The position numbers and the translations under genes were made by a program. Below, one piece after another: positions 50,137 through 63,757 of a stretch of 64,000 nt of DNA. This DNA comes from Corynebacterium sp. sy039 (lineage in GTDB: Bacteria > Actinomycetota > Actinomycetes > Mycobacteriales > Mycobacteriaceae). Location of the stretch: the NCBI RefSeq assembly GCF_007904105.1, contig NZ_CP042325.1, positions 2,108,001-2,172,000 of the forward strand, given 5' to 3'. Each line of letters opens with the position of its first letter. Positions within the stretch are counted from its first letter, which is position 1. The notes beneath the pieces are model-generated. The model made no database searches. It worked only from the letters and a program-made list of their open reading frames with translations, and was not told the DNA's origin.

Positions 50137-51261
50137 ATGCTTGAAGTATTTGCATACCCAGTCTCAGGTGTGATGAAACTGTGGCATTTACTTCTCTTCC
50201 ATGTATTTCATCTCGATGAAAACCACGCATGGTTGCTGTCAATTTTCGGCTTAGTCATCACAGTGCGTGGTCTTATTGCGCCATTATCTTGGCTGCAACT
50301 ACGTGCTGGACGCATTAGTGTGCTTATGCGCCCAGAGCTGAGAAGATTACAAGCCGAATATGCACGCAATCCGACTGAAAAGAATCTACGCCTGCTCAAG
50401 CATAAGCAGCATACGATTAAGGCAGAAAATAACTACAACCCTGCCGCCGGTTGTTTACCGATTTTCATTCAGATACCGGTTTTTTTGGGATTGTACCGCG
50501 TCGTCAAGCGTGTTTCTACTGTTAGCGATAATACTCACGCGACGCAAAACGTTGGTATGCTCAGTAACAATGATGTGAATGCGTTTTTAGCCACAAAACT
50601 CAGTGGAATGCCCTTATCGGCTTTTCCACGGATGGGTACAGAACGCCTTGCAGAATTAGGCACCTCTGTCGCTGAGGTTCGACATTTTCTCCTGCCGTTA
50701 ATCATACTGGCCTGCATTTTTACCACTACTAATATCTTGCTTGCTCTAGTACGTAATTCTTATGCTCTCGATCATGGATCACCGGTGGCAATCTACCTCA
50801 ATCGCATTGTGATATGTATTCTTATTGCTGCACCACTGCTTTTGCTCAGTGCTGGTCTTGGTGGTGCGGTGCCCATTGCCGTTGCTCTGTATTGGGTGAG
50901 TAATAACCTGTGGACAACCGCGCAAAATATCACACTCTATTCCATTATTCGCATTAAATATCCTTATGGTTCCGAGCATTTTCAGGCACAAGCTGCCGCA
51001 AAAGAGCAGCGCGCAGCTTATCTGCGGCAAAAGAAGGAAATCAATAGTTATCGTCGTATTTTAGGGCTTGCCGGCATTGTCGATCCGCAAGCGCGAGCAG
51101 AATATCGCCAGTTTTATAAAAAATTGCGGGAACACAAAAAGCAGCTTAAAACGGCGCACAAAGAGTATCAGCGCCAACATTCAGCTGCATATAAGCAGTA
51201 CAAGGCAAAACCGCCCAAAGATTATACTGGGCGGCACCGTAGACCTGAGGAATCAGATTGA
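50137..51261 (+). CDS. YidC/Oxa1-family membrane insertase paralog
   Basis: 374 residues, about five membrane helices. YidC-like segments: VSGVMKLWHLLLFHVF, WLLSIFGLVITVRGLIAPLSWLQLRAGRISVLMRPELRRLQAEYARNPTEKNLRLLKHKQHTI, GCLPIFIQIPVFLGLYRVVKRVS and the C-terminal AVALYWVSNNLWTTAQN, ending in a basic coiled tail. Inserts membrane proteins with or without SecYEG. This is probably a second copy: the main one usually lies with rnpA near oriC. Transcription starts between it and hrrS. AAAGGA lies 12 bases upstream of the ATG. Confidence 0.85.
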   Translation: MLEVFAYPVSGVMKLWHLLLFHVFHLDENHAWLLSIFGLVITVRGLIAPLSWLQLRAGRISVLMRPELRRLQAEYARNPTEKNLRLLKHKQHTIKAENNYNPAAGCLPIFIQIPVFLGLYRVVKRVSTVSDNTHATQNVGMLSNNDVNAFLATKLSGMPLSAFPRMGTERLAELGTSVAEVRHFLLPLIILACIFTTTNILLALVRNSYALDHGSPVAIYLNRIVICILIAAPLLLLSAGLGGAVPIAVALYWVSNNLWTTAQNITLYSIIRIKYPYGSEHFQAQAAAKEQRAAYLRQKKEINSYRRILGLAGIVDPQARAEYRQFYKKLREHKKQLKTAHKEYQRQHSAAYKQYKAKPPKDYTGRHRRPEESD

Positions 51262-51897
51262 GTAATCGACCGGTGGAGCCGATAAAGACATGAGGGCGAG
51301 GTCGCGCGCAATGTTTAATGGCTCAATTGAATGTGCAAGCTGTGCTCCTGCTAATCCACCATCAAGGAAAATAAGTATTTGCTGAGCCTGACTGGTGCCA
51401 GGATAACCATTTTTTTCTTCAAGCAATTGTGCAATAGTATCCAAGCACCATTGTCGATGAGCGGTTGCTGTGGCAACGATTGCTTTCTCACTATCCGCCT
51501 CTGGGCACGGGTATTCATTTACTGCACTGCGAAATAGAGAACCACGGAAGTCTTTTTGCGGTTCTTCTTCAATGCACTGATCGAAGAAAGCAAGGATTTT
51601 ATCGCTCGGATTCTCCATATCCTCGATGCGCTTTGCATAACGGGCACGCCACTGTTCGTCGAGTTGCTGCAAATAGGCGATGACCAGTGCATCTTTAGAG
51701 CCAAAGAGTGAGTAGAGGCTGGCTTTTGCCACATCCGCTTCACGCAGAATGCGATCAATTCCTACTACGCGTATTCCTTCTGTGGTGAAAAGGGTGGTGG
51801 CACTATCTAAAAGTCGCTGCCTGGGGCTGGGACGATTCCGACGGCGACCAGCATTACCTGATGATCGACCACTCTTTTTTGCCTTTTCCTCAGCCAC
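51253..51897 (-). CDS. TetR-family transcriptional regulator
   Basis: 214 residues. The N-terminal helix-turn-helix reads RLLDSATTLFTTEGIRVVGIDRILREADVAKASLYSLFGSKDALVIAYL, typical TetR. The C-terminal ligand-binding half has no recognisable signature. A basic extension (KSGRSSGNAGRRRNRPSPRQ) precedes the DNA-binding domain. Start uncertain: GTG at 51897 with AAAGGG upstream, or TTG at 51909. A 13-bp perfect inverted repeat upstream at 51932-51979 could be its operator. The last nine bases overlap the convergent YidC gene. Ligand and targets unknown. Confidence 0.85.
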   Translation of the reverse strand: MAEEKAKKSGRSSGNAGRRRNRPSPRQRLLDSATTLFTTEGIRVVGIDRILREADVAKASLYSLFGSKDALVIAYLQQLDEQWRARYAKRIEDMENPSDKILAFFDQCIEEEPQKDFRGSLFRSAVNEYPCPEADSEKAIVATATAHRQWCLDTIAQLLEEKNGYPGTSQAQQILIFLDGGLAGAQLAHSIEPLNIARDLALMSLSAPPVDYSI

Positions 51898-51931
51898 TGT
51901 ATTTCTCAATCCCTTTCATGCCGCACCCAAA

Positions 51932-51979
51932 AGAACACTGTGGACACAGCAATCTTATATGAACTATCCACAGTGTTCT
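51932..51979. promoter_or_regulatory. Long perfect inverted repeat between TetR and Usp genes
   Basis: AGAACACTGTGGA (51932-51944) and TCCACAGTGTTCT (51967-51979) are exact 13-bp inverted arms with a 22-base spacer. The spacer holds TATAAG on the minus strand, a -10 candidate for the TetR gene. Either TetR operators flanking its promoter, or a long-loop terminator of usp (TTTT follows on the minus strand). Confidence 0.6.
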
Positions 51980-52010
51980 AGTTTATAGCGACAGATTGGT
52001 CTATCTGTAT

Positions 52011-52898
52011 TTATTCTGTTGGTCGCACCACCACAAGCGGACACGGTGCAGAGTGCAGAAGTGCACGCGAGGTAGAACCAAGCAGCATCCCCTTAAAACC
52101 ACCACGACCATGCGACCCCACAACCAATAATTGTGCTTGTTTCGCTATCTCCGCTAAGGCATGTACCGGACGATCATGCGTGATAACCGTTTCCACCTCA
52201 ACATCTGGATAATGCTCAAGCGCTGGGGCGAGCTGCTCTCGAACCACTTTATGCTGTTCTTTTTCAATGTCTGCCCAAATATCAGCGCCAAGAGCCATCG
52301 CAGAAAGCGCACCTTGCATATGAGTGTCTACCCATGTGTGCAGCGCAATCACTTTGACCCCACGAGCCTTGGCCTCGGCAAAAGCAAATTCCGTTGCTTT
52401 CTTCGATATTTCTGAACCGTCAATACCTACGACGACAGGTCCATATTTATTTTCTTCTGTTAGTTCATTATCAGAACGCAATACCACCACCGGGCATTGT
52501 GCATGGCTGACGACGGCTGCCGATACCGAACCAAGCACCATGCCGGAAAAACCACCAAGCCCACGTGAACCCATGACAATCATGCTTGCATCTGCGCTGG
52601 CGTCGAGAAGCATATGTATGGGACTTTGTTGAGAAATCATATGGTCAATCTCTAGGTCAGGGGCGATTTCTACGGCTAGCTCTCGAGCTTGCTCGATTTT
52701 TTCCATGGCCTCATCTTTGAGTTCGGCATAGACTTCCTCTGGTGGTGCAAGCCCCTCGGCGTAGAGAAATTCTGGAATGGAATACGCTGCTGCTAGTCGC
52801 AAGACGACCCCACGCTTGTGCGCTGTGTTAGCTGCCCATTGAACAGCTCTTTGAGAAGCAACAGAGCCATCAACTGCAACGAGAATATAGTCGCTCAT
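52011..52898 (-). CDS. Tandem universal stress protein
   Basis: 295 residues with two UspA domains. Each has the ATP-binding G-2x-G-9x-GS pattern: MGSRGLGGFSGMVLGSVSAAVVSHAQCPVVVLR (about 115-145) and VGSHGRGGFKGMLLGSTSRALLHSAPCPLVVVR (about 260-290). Usp proteins bind ATP and aid survival of starvation and oxidative stress. ATG at 52898 has GAGG six bases upstream and starts MSDYILVAVDGS; the longer ORF to 52916 is not needed. Confidence 0.93.
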   Translation of the reverse strand: MSDYILVAVDGSVASQRAVQWAANTAHKRGVVLRLAAAYSIPEFLYAEGLAPPEEVYAELKDEAMEKIEQARELAVEIAPDLEIDHMISQQSPIHMLLDASADASMIVMGSRGLGGFSGMVLGSVSAAVVSHAQCPVVVLRSDNELTEENKYGPVVVGIDGSEISKKATEFAFAEAKARGVKVIALHTWVDTHMQGALSAMALGADIWADIEKEQHKVVREQLAPALEHYPDVEVETVITHDRPVHALAEIAKQAQLLVVGSHGRGGFKGMLLGSTSRALLHSAPCPLVVVRPTE

Positions 52899-53017
52899 GT
52901 TCAACCTCACAATCACATTGAAGTTCTACTTTTATTTTATTCCTCATAGTGCAGGGGCAAAAGCCCAATGGTCGACAATTATCTGCCAGATATGTCACTC
53001 AAGTAAGATAAATCACT

Positions 53018-54019
53018 GTGAACAAGATAATTCGACTCCATCGTGGTGAAGATCCCTTACCCATCAAGGATGGGCTCAATCCCACCAGGATTCGGATTCC
53101 TGAAGAGTATGACGGGCAAAGCGCCTATGAAGTTTTGCAAGAATTTATCGCTACTCAGCGCTCTAGGCATCCACAAGATGATGAGGCTGCTTTGCTCAAA
53201 CGCTTTCGCGATGCAGAAGTAGTCAGGGTACGCGGTGTGGAAAAAACCATTCTCGCACCTCATGACACTCTTCATGCAGGAAATGACCTGTGGTTTTATC
53301 GCATTCCCCCCGAGGAAAAGCCCATCCCCTTTTCCTGCGAAATAATCCATTCCGACGACGATCTGCTAGTAATCAACAAGCCCCCTTTCATGGCAACCAT
53401 GCCACGAGCTAAGCACATTGTCCAGACGGCAACAGTACAGATGCGTCGACTTACTGGAAATAATGAACTGACTCCAGCACACCGTCTCGACCGTATGACC
53501 TCAGGCGTTCTTCTCTTTACCAAGCGCAAGGAAATTCGTGGTGCATATCAGAAAATTTTTTCTGACCGCAAAGTCTCTAAGGTCTATCACGCCATTGCAC
53601 CATACAGACCTGACATTATTCCTGGTACCCGCTGGCACAATCGAATTGAAAAAACACCTGGAATCATGCAAGCACGCATTGTCGACGGCGCGCCTAATGC
53701 CACAACAATCGTCAATGATGTTCAGATCCTTAATTCCGACCTGCAGACCAGTCTGAAACAAAAATACGGACACGATCATGAAGAATTAGCCCTGTATGAA
53801 CTACATCCAATAACTGGGAAAACACACCAACTCCGGCTGCACATGCACGCCGCCGGTGCCCCCTTGCTTGGTGACGATACTTATCCACGCATACTCACCA
53901 TCGCTGAAAGCGAGGACCATAATAAGCGACTATGCCTACACAGCCACAGTATTTCCTTCCACGACCCCTTCACCCAACACCCCCACCACTTCATATCAAC
54001 TCCACAATGGATAATGTAA
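53018..54019 (+). CDS. RNA pseudouridine synthase (RluA-like)
   Basis: 333 residues. The catalytic Asp lies in AHRLDRMTSGVLLFTKRK; LLVINKPPFMATMP, RKVSKVYHAIAP, and LYELHPITGKTHQLRLHMHAAGAPLLGDDTYP complete the RluA pattern. Modifies uridine in ribosomal or transfer RNA; target unknown. GTG start at 53018 with no ribosome site but TAAGAT eight bases before it. Located just outside the rRNA operon terminator and convergent with that operon. Confidence 0.9.
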   Translation: MNKIIRLHRGEDPLPIKDGLNPTRIRIPEEYDGQSAYEVLQEFIATQRSRHPQDDEAALLKRFRDAEVVRVRGVEKTILAPHDTLHAGNDLWFYRIPPEEKPIPFSCEIIHSDDDLLVINKPPFMATMPRAKHIVQTATVQMRRLTGNNELTPAHRLDRMTSGVLLFTKRKEIRGAYQKIFSDRKVSKVYHAIAPYRPDIIPGTRWHNRIEKTPGIMQARIVDGAPNATTIVNDVQILNSDLQTSLKQKYGHDHEELALYELHPITGKTHQLRLHMHAAGAPLLGDDTYPRILTIAESEDHNKRLCLHSHSISFHDPFTQHPHHFISTPQWIM

Positions 54020-54074
54020 ACCCCTGTGTGTGCCACACCCCCCTGTGCGCCACACAACACACAAGCAAGCACAC

Positions 54075-54115
54075 AAAAAAAAAAGGGGGTGTGCACCACC
54101 AACGGCACACACCCC
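54075..54115 (-). terminator. Terminator of the rRNA operon
   Basis: On the minus strand GGGGTGTGTGC pairs with GCACACCCCC (one two-base bulge), followed by ten T. It lies about 20 bases past the 5S gene. Confidence 0.88.
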
Positions 54116-54135
54116 ACAACACAATATTAAAAAAC

Positions 54136-54251
54136 CAATGTTGGCAGCGACCTACTCTCCCACACCCTCCCAGATGCAGTACCATCAGCGCAATCAGACT
54201 TAACGACCGGGTTCGAAATGGGACCGGGTGTACCCCTGACACAACAACCAC
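54136..54251 (-). rRNA. rrf: 5S ribosomal RNA
   Basis: The minus strand shows the conserved 5S core: GGGGTACACCCGGTCCCATTT, CGAACCCGGTCGTTAAG and GATGGTACTGC, ending GGGAGAGTAGGTCGCTGCCAAC. Ends are approximate, set by the terminal TTGTTGTG/CCAACA pairing. Last gene of the operon. Confidence 0.92.
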
Positions 54252-54417
54252 CAACACAACCACAAGAAACACCACAAAAGGATGCCCCCCATGCCATGCC
54301 AGACACTGCACAGCAAACACAACACAACTCTTTCTTCACCACCACACAACACACAGCAGCACACATCTACCCCAAATGCATCCCAACAACCATATATTTT
54401 CCCATTATTGTTGTTGT

Positions 54418-59312
<4,895 letters not shown>

Positions 59313-59705
59313 ACTCACAAACAAAAAAGTAAGCAAGCACAGGCCGTGAAAAGCCCAATACCCAACAAAAAACAAAAACCAGCAAACCAACCAACCACAC
59401 CACACAACACACAACCATGCCATGCAGCGCAATCAATCAATCCACCAAAAAAACAAATGAAGAGCATCCCATCGACGAGACAAAAACACTCCCCACAAAA
59501 AACAATGTTAATCAACCATCAAAAAATGATCACTATCAGTACACTATCGAGTTCTCAAACAACACAAGACCCCACACAACACACAACAAACCATGCATCA
59601 CAATGGAATCCCCCACCACCCACAAGCACAACCGCCCTGAGCGACTCACACAAAGTTACACACCCCAACAAAAAAACACAAATCCCCACCACAACACCAC
59701 AAAAA
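59313..59705 (-). promoter_or_regulatory. Leader and promoter region of the rRNA operon
   Basis: 393 bases before 16S on the minus strand, very rich in G and T on that strand. It includes TTTGAGAACTCGATAGTG (about 59545-59562), the conserved actinobacterial leader element repeated in the spacer. Promoter boxes must lie upstream of this, but no clear -35/-10 pair could be assigned by eye. No gene is seen. Confidence 0.55.
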
Positions 59706-60770
59706 CTAGATTCCAAAAAACTTTGATAAGCCATTTTTTGGTGTGTTTGTTCTTAGCGTTTTCCATACGTAGCTCATCATCGCGCAATAGGCGATGGCAA
59801 CTAACACGAGAGCGAGCCAACCAGAAATTATCTGACCGGACCAGAGCATGAGGATACCGATAAGCGCAGCAATCACCAGTAGTGAAACCAGAACATTTCC
59901 CGACTGAAGCACAAAGTGAGGAGTGAATAGAATAAGCAGAATCATCACTGCGTACTGCTCTTGAGACACAGGAGTAGACGTCGAGAGCGTAATGGTGAAT
60001 AGAAAACCGATTTGCACAATGACAAAGAGTGCAGAAGATAGGTAGTAATCTCGAAGCCATTGTGCCCTCTGGCCGCCCAAAGCTACGAAATCGGCTAAAG
60101 ATTTCTGGGCTGGTCGCGCATTCATTACTGCGAAGAAGCAGGTCAAAAATGTGGAGATGAAGAAACTGTCGCTATCTAGCGACGTATTTTTTAGAATGCT
60201 CACTACCGCGGCGCAACCGATCGCTATCCAGAACACTATGAAAGCGCTCAACCACATATCAATGAGTGGCGCATAGGTAATCTGACCACGCAAAGTATCA
60301 GGAATCCTCTTGCGCACCCACCGCTGCTTATGCGATGCGATAGACCGATCTTTTATTTCTCCTCTTATTTCTTCTTCAAGATGAGGCTGCGCAGTACACA
60401 GCAGACGATAGACCATCCCAAAACCAAAAATACCTGCTAGCACCACGACTTTTTTCGGCGCCACAAACACATAAACCACGGTAAGCGCAAACAAAATTGC
60501 GTTAAAAAACACGCCAATGAGCTTTTGATCGCGTCGCCAAGTTGCAATATCAATACTCAGAGCGCGATAAGGCATATAGCTATCAAACGTGAAGATAGAC
60601 ACAATAGCTGCAACGCATAGCGCCCCAAGAGCAAGTAGCACAAGACTATGCTCACTATGAACCAGTCGAAAAACAAAATAACCATAGGCAGCGCAGTAAA
60701 TAACGCGCCATAACACACTTTCTGCGTTAAGATGCCACCATAGTTTTATCGGATGTGCACTATGAATCAT
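59706..60770 (-). CDS. Membrane protein, ABC-2-like permease of the YtrA-type operon
   Basis: 354 residues with about eight to ten hydrophobic helices in two blocks, and a charged loop between (EEEIRGEIKDRSIASHKQRWVRKRIPDT). The family is not recognised from sequence alone. It is read as the permease because its ATG at 60770 overlaps the end of the ABC ATPase gene by 11 bases, with GGGAG before it, in a regulator-ATPase-permease operon. The first residues (MIHSAHPIKLWWHLNAESVLWRVIYCAA) place the start at the membrane. Cargo unknown. Confidence 0.7.
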   Translation of the reverse strand: MIHSAHPIKLWWHLNAESVLWRVIYCAAYGYFVFRLVHSEHSLVLLALGALCVAAIVSIFTFDSYMPYRALSIDIATWRRDQKLIGVFFNAILFALTVVYVFVAPKKVVVLAGIFGFGMVYRLLCTAQPHLEEEIRGEIKDRSIASHKQRWVRKRIPDTLRGQITYAPLIDMWLSAFIVFWIAIGCAAVVSILKNTSLDSDSFFISTFLTCFFAVMNARPAQKSLADFVALGGQRAQWLRDYYLSSALFVIVQIGFLFTITLSTSTPVSQEQYAVMILLILFTPHFVLQSGNVLVSLLVIAALIGILMLWSGQIISGWLALVLVAIAYCAMMSYVWKTLRTNTPKNGLSKFFGI

Positions 60771-61668
60771 GAGAATCTCCCGTCATGAGTGTGATTACTT
60801 GTTCTAGTGTTACTTCTCTGAGCGCTGCACCACTCTCGTGAGCTCCCTGGATTAAATCCGGAATAAGATTTTCGCCTTTGCGCAGGTCAATGAGCGCTTT
60901 GCTACCGCTTACTATGTGCGTTTCTTGCACAATAAACTCGCTGGGTATTGGGCTCAATGCCGCTGCCACTTGCTTTTTCGTGCCTCGGATCTCAAAAATG
61001 CTACCGAGCAATTCGGAAATATCAGCGGATAACGCGACTGTCCCTGCGTCGATAAGCACAATGTGGTCCAGAATTGGCTGCGCCTGGGCCAGTTGATGCG
61101 TAGCTATGATAAAAGTACGCTCTGAACTGCGATAATTGCGCAGTGCGGCATAGAGTTTTTCTTGCTTTTCGACGTCCAACCCCAAATATGGCTCATCGAG
61201 TAATACGAGAGGACACCCGCTTGCCAGTGCAATAATGAACCCCACGCTTGAGCGTTGTCCACGCGATAGCTCTTTGTAATCTTTATCCATTGGCACCGCG
61301 AAATCCTCGACGAGTTTCTGCGCTAATTCCGCCGACCAATTGACCCATCGGCTAGCACACATGGCGAAGATTTGTGAGACTTTACGATTGGGCAATTCGG
61401 TATCAATGCCCATGAATACTGTCCGATCGAGCACATGCGCATTGTCAAACGGAGTTTGTCCAAAAACTCTTAGCTCCCCTTGCACCGCTAATTGCCCTGC
61501 TAGTGCTCGTAATAATGTCGTCTTTCCCTGCCCATTGGCACCTACTAGTCCATAGATACCGCCGGCAGGCAACGCGAGATTCACATTGCTAAGAATTGGT
61601 GGTTCTTTTTCTTTTTTATGACTTCCATAGCCAATACTGAGATTCCTGGCTTGGATCAATACATCCAT
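60760..61668 (-). CDS. ABC transporter ATP-binding protein (YtrA-type operon)
   Basis: 302 residues. Walker A GANGQGKTTLLRAL, signature ELSRGQRSSVGFIIALASG, Walker B PLVLLDEPYLGLDVEKQ, and switch His in FIIATHQLAQAQ. The C-terminal about 80 residues form an extra domain. Middle gene of the GntR-ATPase-membrane protein set: 41 bases after the GntR gene, and 11 bases overlap with the next. Such sets often export antimicrobial peptides or respond to cell-envelope stress; the actual role here is unknown. Confidence 0.85.
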   Translation of the reverse strand: MDVLIQARNLSIGYGSHKKEKEPPILSNVNLALPAGGIYGLVGANGQGKTTLLRALAGQLAVQGELRVFGQTPFDNAHVLDRTVFMGIDTELPNRKVSQIFAMCASRWVNWSAELAQKLVEDFAVPMDKDYKELSRGQRSSVGFIIALASGCPLVLLDEPYLGLDVEKQEKLYAALRNYRSSERTFIIATHQLAQAQPILDHIVLIDAGTVALSADISELLGSIFEIRGTKKQVAAALSPIPSEFIVQETHIVSGSKALIDLRKGENLIPDLIQGAHESGAALREVTLEQVITLMTGDSHDS

Positions 61669-61709
61669 GTCCTCAACTCTTTTCTGTACTTTCGGTACTT
61701 TTTCTTGCT

Positions 61710-62084
61710 TTACTGATACAAACCACGAGATTCTGCAACCTTTTCGATAAGATCGTGCAACGCTTCTCGACGTAGATCGAGTTTCACGGCTTCGTCGATA
61801 AGCGGGGCGACGTAATCAGCGGCAAATTTCTCTGTTCTTCTGGCGATAATGTTGGTTCGAGCATTATGCGTCACAAACATTCCTAGCCCTCGACGTTTTT
61901 CCAGCACTCCTATGTCGACCAAGAGATTCAGTCCTTTTCGAGCTGTAGCTGGGTTAATGGAATGGAATTCAGCTAATTCATTTGTCGATGGAGCTCGGTC
62001 ACCTGGAACTAGCGTGCCATCAACGATGGAATCTTCAATGAGGACAGCGATTTGCCGGAACAATGGTGCTGCTTGATCATCCAT
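61710..62084 (-). CDS. GntR-family (YtrA subfamily) repressor
   Basis: 124 residues, short as in the YtrA subfamily. The N-terminal winged helix reads PLFRQIAVLIEDSIVDGTLVPGDRAPSTNELAEFHSINPATARKGLNLLVDIGVLEKRRGLGMFV; a short helical dimerisation tail follows. First gene of the operon and probably its repressor: an 8-bp inverted repeat operator lies just upstream. ATG at 62084 has GGAGG four to five bases upstream. Confidence 0.9.
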   Translation of the reverse strand: MDDQAAPLFRQIAVLIEDSIVDGTLVPGDRAPSTNELAEFHSINPATARKGLNLLVDIGVLEKRRGLGMFVTHNARTNIIARRTEKFAADYVAPLIDEAVKLDLRREALHDLIEKVAESRGLYQ

Positions 62085-62098
62085 AACACCTCCACATA

Positions 62099-62124
62099 GT
62101 TGGTTAGTTACTCATGTAACCAAC
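62099..62124. promoter_or_regulatory. Operator of the YtrA-type operon
   Basis: GTTGGTTA (62099-62106) and TAACCAAC (62117-62124) are perfect 8-bp inverted arms around 10 bases, with an additional GTTAC/GTAAC pairing inside. It lies 15 bases before the repressor start, where the core promoter must be. Binding by the GntR protein is inferred. Confidence 0.7.
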
Positions 62125-62344
62125 CATATAACTAAGGGAGGTTGCTGTCAAGAGTTTTCGACAAGCCCAATCGACATTTTGCCCCCACAAGATACTTCTA
62201 CCACCAGCACTTACTGCACTTTTAGAATTTTCTATCGCCTAACACCCTGCAATAAGGCATAGTAGAAGATGTAACAGAGTCACAATATGTGATCGGTTAA
62301 TTTAATGAAAAGTTTTACCCAAAGATAGTGAAAGTTTTAGAACC

Positions 62345-63757
62345 ATGCTCGAAAGAACACAGATTTTTGTTGATACCAGTTATTTACTAGCAAGTTTTTA
62401 TAATTCCTGGGAAATAGGTGCCAGATCGCAATTAGAAATAGACCTTCCCGAAGTAGTCACCACCTTAGGAAATATGGTTAGCCAACAATTAGGGCAACCC
62501 GTTCACCGACAATTATGGTACGACGGCATTCCAGAATCAGGACCACACCGCTATCAGCGAGCATTACGCACCTGCGACGGAGTTCAACTTCGCGCTGGTC
62601 AACTCATTGAATGGGGCGAACGCCGTACACAAAAAGCAGTTGATACCCGCCTAGTAGCCGATATGGTACTGACAGGTGTTCGTCGAGAAGTTAGTGACAT
62701 TGTCATCGTTTCTGGCGATGCGGATATGATTCCAGGGGTACAAGAAGCAGTAAATGCCGGTGTTCGCGTACATCTCTATGGCTTTGGCTGGGACTCCATG
62801 TCCTCAGCACTACGCCATGCCTGCGATTCCACCACCATCCTTGACCCACGAGAAGACTTCGCAGAATGTATGCAACTTGAAATCCTCGAAGGTCCGCTTC
62901 CCCCAGTAATCAGACAAAAACCAGAAGAAGCCTGCGCACAACATCAAACAAACGATCCGGCACATAATGACACCATACAAGGTAATCATGGTGATACCGA
63001 TGAGGCTATCGACGTCCATGTAGCGCAATTATTTGATGAAGAAGACAAAGAAGCACTAAACGACGTGCACAGCGAAGCGAAAAGTGCTGGTTTAACCGAA
63101 CCAGAAACTAAAAAACCGCAGATGATCGTCGATAAAGCACGTGAAGATAGCACGCCGACGGCACAGCATACTGATCCACACGTTACCCAACCAGAAGATT
63201 CTGCAGCGCAGACAAGCGAAACCACAAACTCGGATGAATCTGCACACCATACCACCAACAACGCACGAACTATTAAAGTGACTTCAAGGGTTGAGGAATC
63301 ATTAGAGGTAGAGATCTCTGATTCCACTAGCACCAGCCCGAATAATGCAGCAGACGCTGAGGATAAAGCTACTCAAGATAAGCCAGCGCCTACTCCAGGC
63401 ACAGTTCCTACGCCACGTGCCGTCCCAAATCCATCAATGATGGCTCCACGACGCAAACTACGTTCCCGCTACGTACCATTACCAAGTGAAGTATGGTCTT
63501 CCTCTGGCTATCAAACACCTTTTGACGTGGGACAACAATATGCTGTGTGGTGGTACGACAATGCAGCAAGCACTGCACAACGCGATTCCGCCCATATGCT
63601 TTCTGGTGGAGGATTGCCTCCAGAGATTGACCGCCCACTTTTGCAATTCGCCTGCGAAACTCTCCATGAATACACCCTGACCGAAACTCAACGAGTCAAT
63701 TTACGCGACGGATTCCATTCTGGAATACGTGGGATACTATTGCGCAATAGCCAATAG
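62345..63757 (+). CDS. NYN-domain (LabA/PIN-like) protein with long acidic linker
   Basis: 470 residues. Residues 1-190 are a NYN domain, a PIN-like nuclease fold: acidic residues in IFVDTSYLLASFYNSWEIG, KAVDTRLVADMVLTG, and IVIVSGDADMIPGVQEAVNAGV fit metal binding. The middle (about 195-370) is acidic, Thr/Glu/Asp-rich and probably disordered. The C-terminus (about 375-470, RKLRSRYVPLPSEVWSSSGYQTPFDVGQQYAVWW...) is a separate conserved-looking domain not identified. RNA cleavage is plausible, not shown. Stands alone. Confidence 0.82.
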   Translation: MLERTQIFVDTSYLLASFYNSWEIGARSQLEIDLPEVVTTLGNMVSQQLGQPVHRQLWYDGIPESGPHRYQRALRTCDGVQLRAGQLIEWGERRTQKAVDTRLVADMVLTGVRREVSDIVIVSGDADMIPGVQEAVNAGVRVHLYGFGWDSMSSALRHACDSTTILDPREDFAECMQLEILEGPLPPVIRQKPEEACAQHQTNDPAHNDTIQGNHGDTDEAIDVHVAQLFDEEDKEALNDVHSEAKSAGLTEPETKKPQMIVDKAREDSTPTAQHTDPHVTQPEDSAAQTSETTNSDESAHHTTNNARTIKVTSRVEESLEVEISDSTSTSPNNAADAEDKATQDKPAPTPGTVPTPRAVPNPSMMAPRRKLRSRYVPLPSEVWSSSGYQTPFDVGQQYAVWWYDNAASTAQRDSAHMLSGGGLPPEIDRPLLQFACETLHEYTLTETQRVNLRDGFHSGIRGILLRNSQ

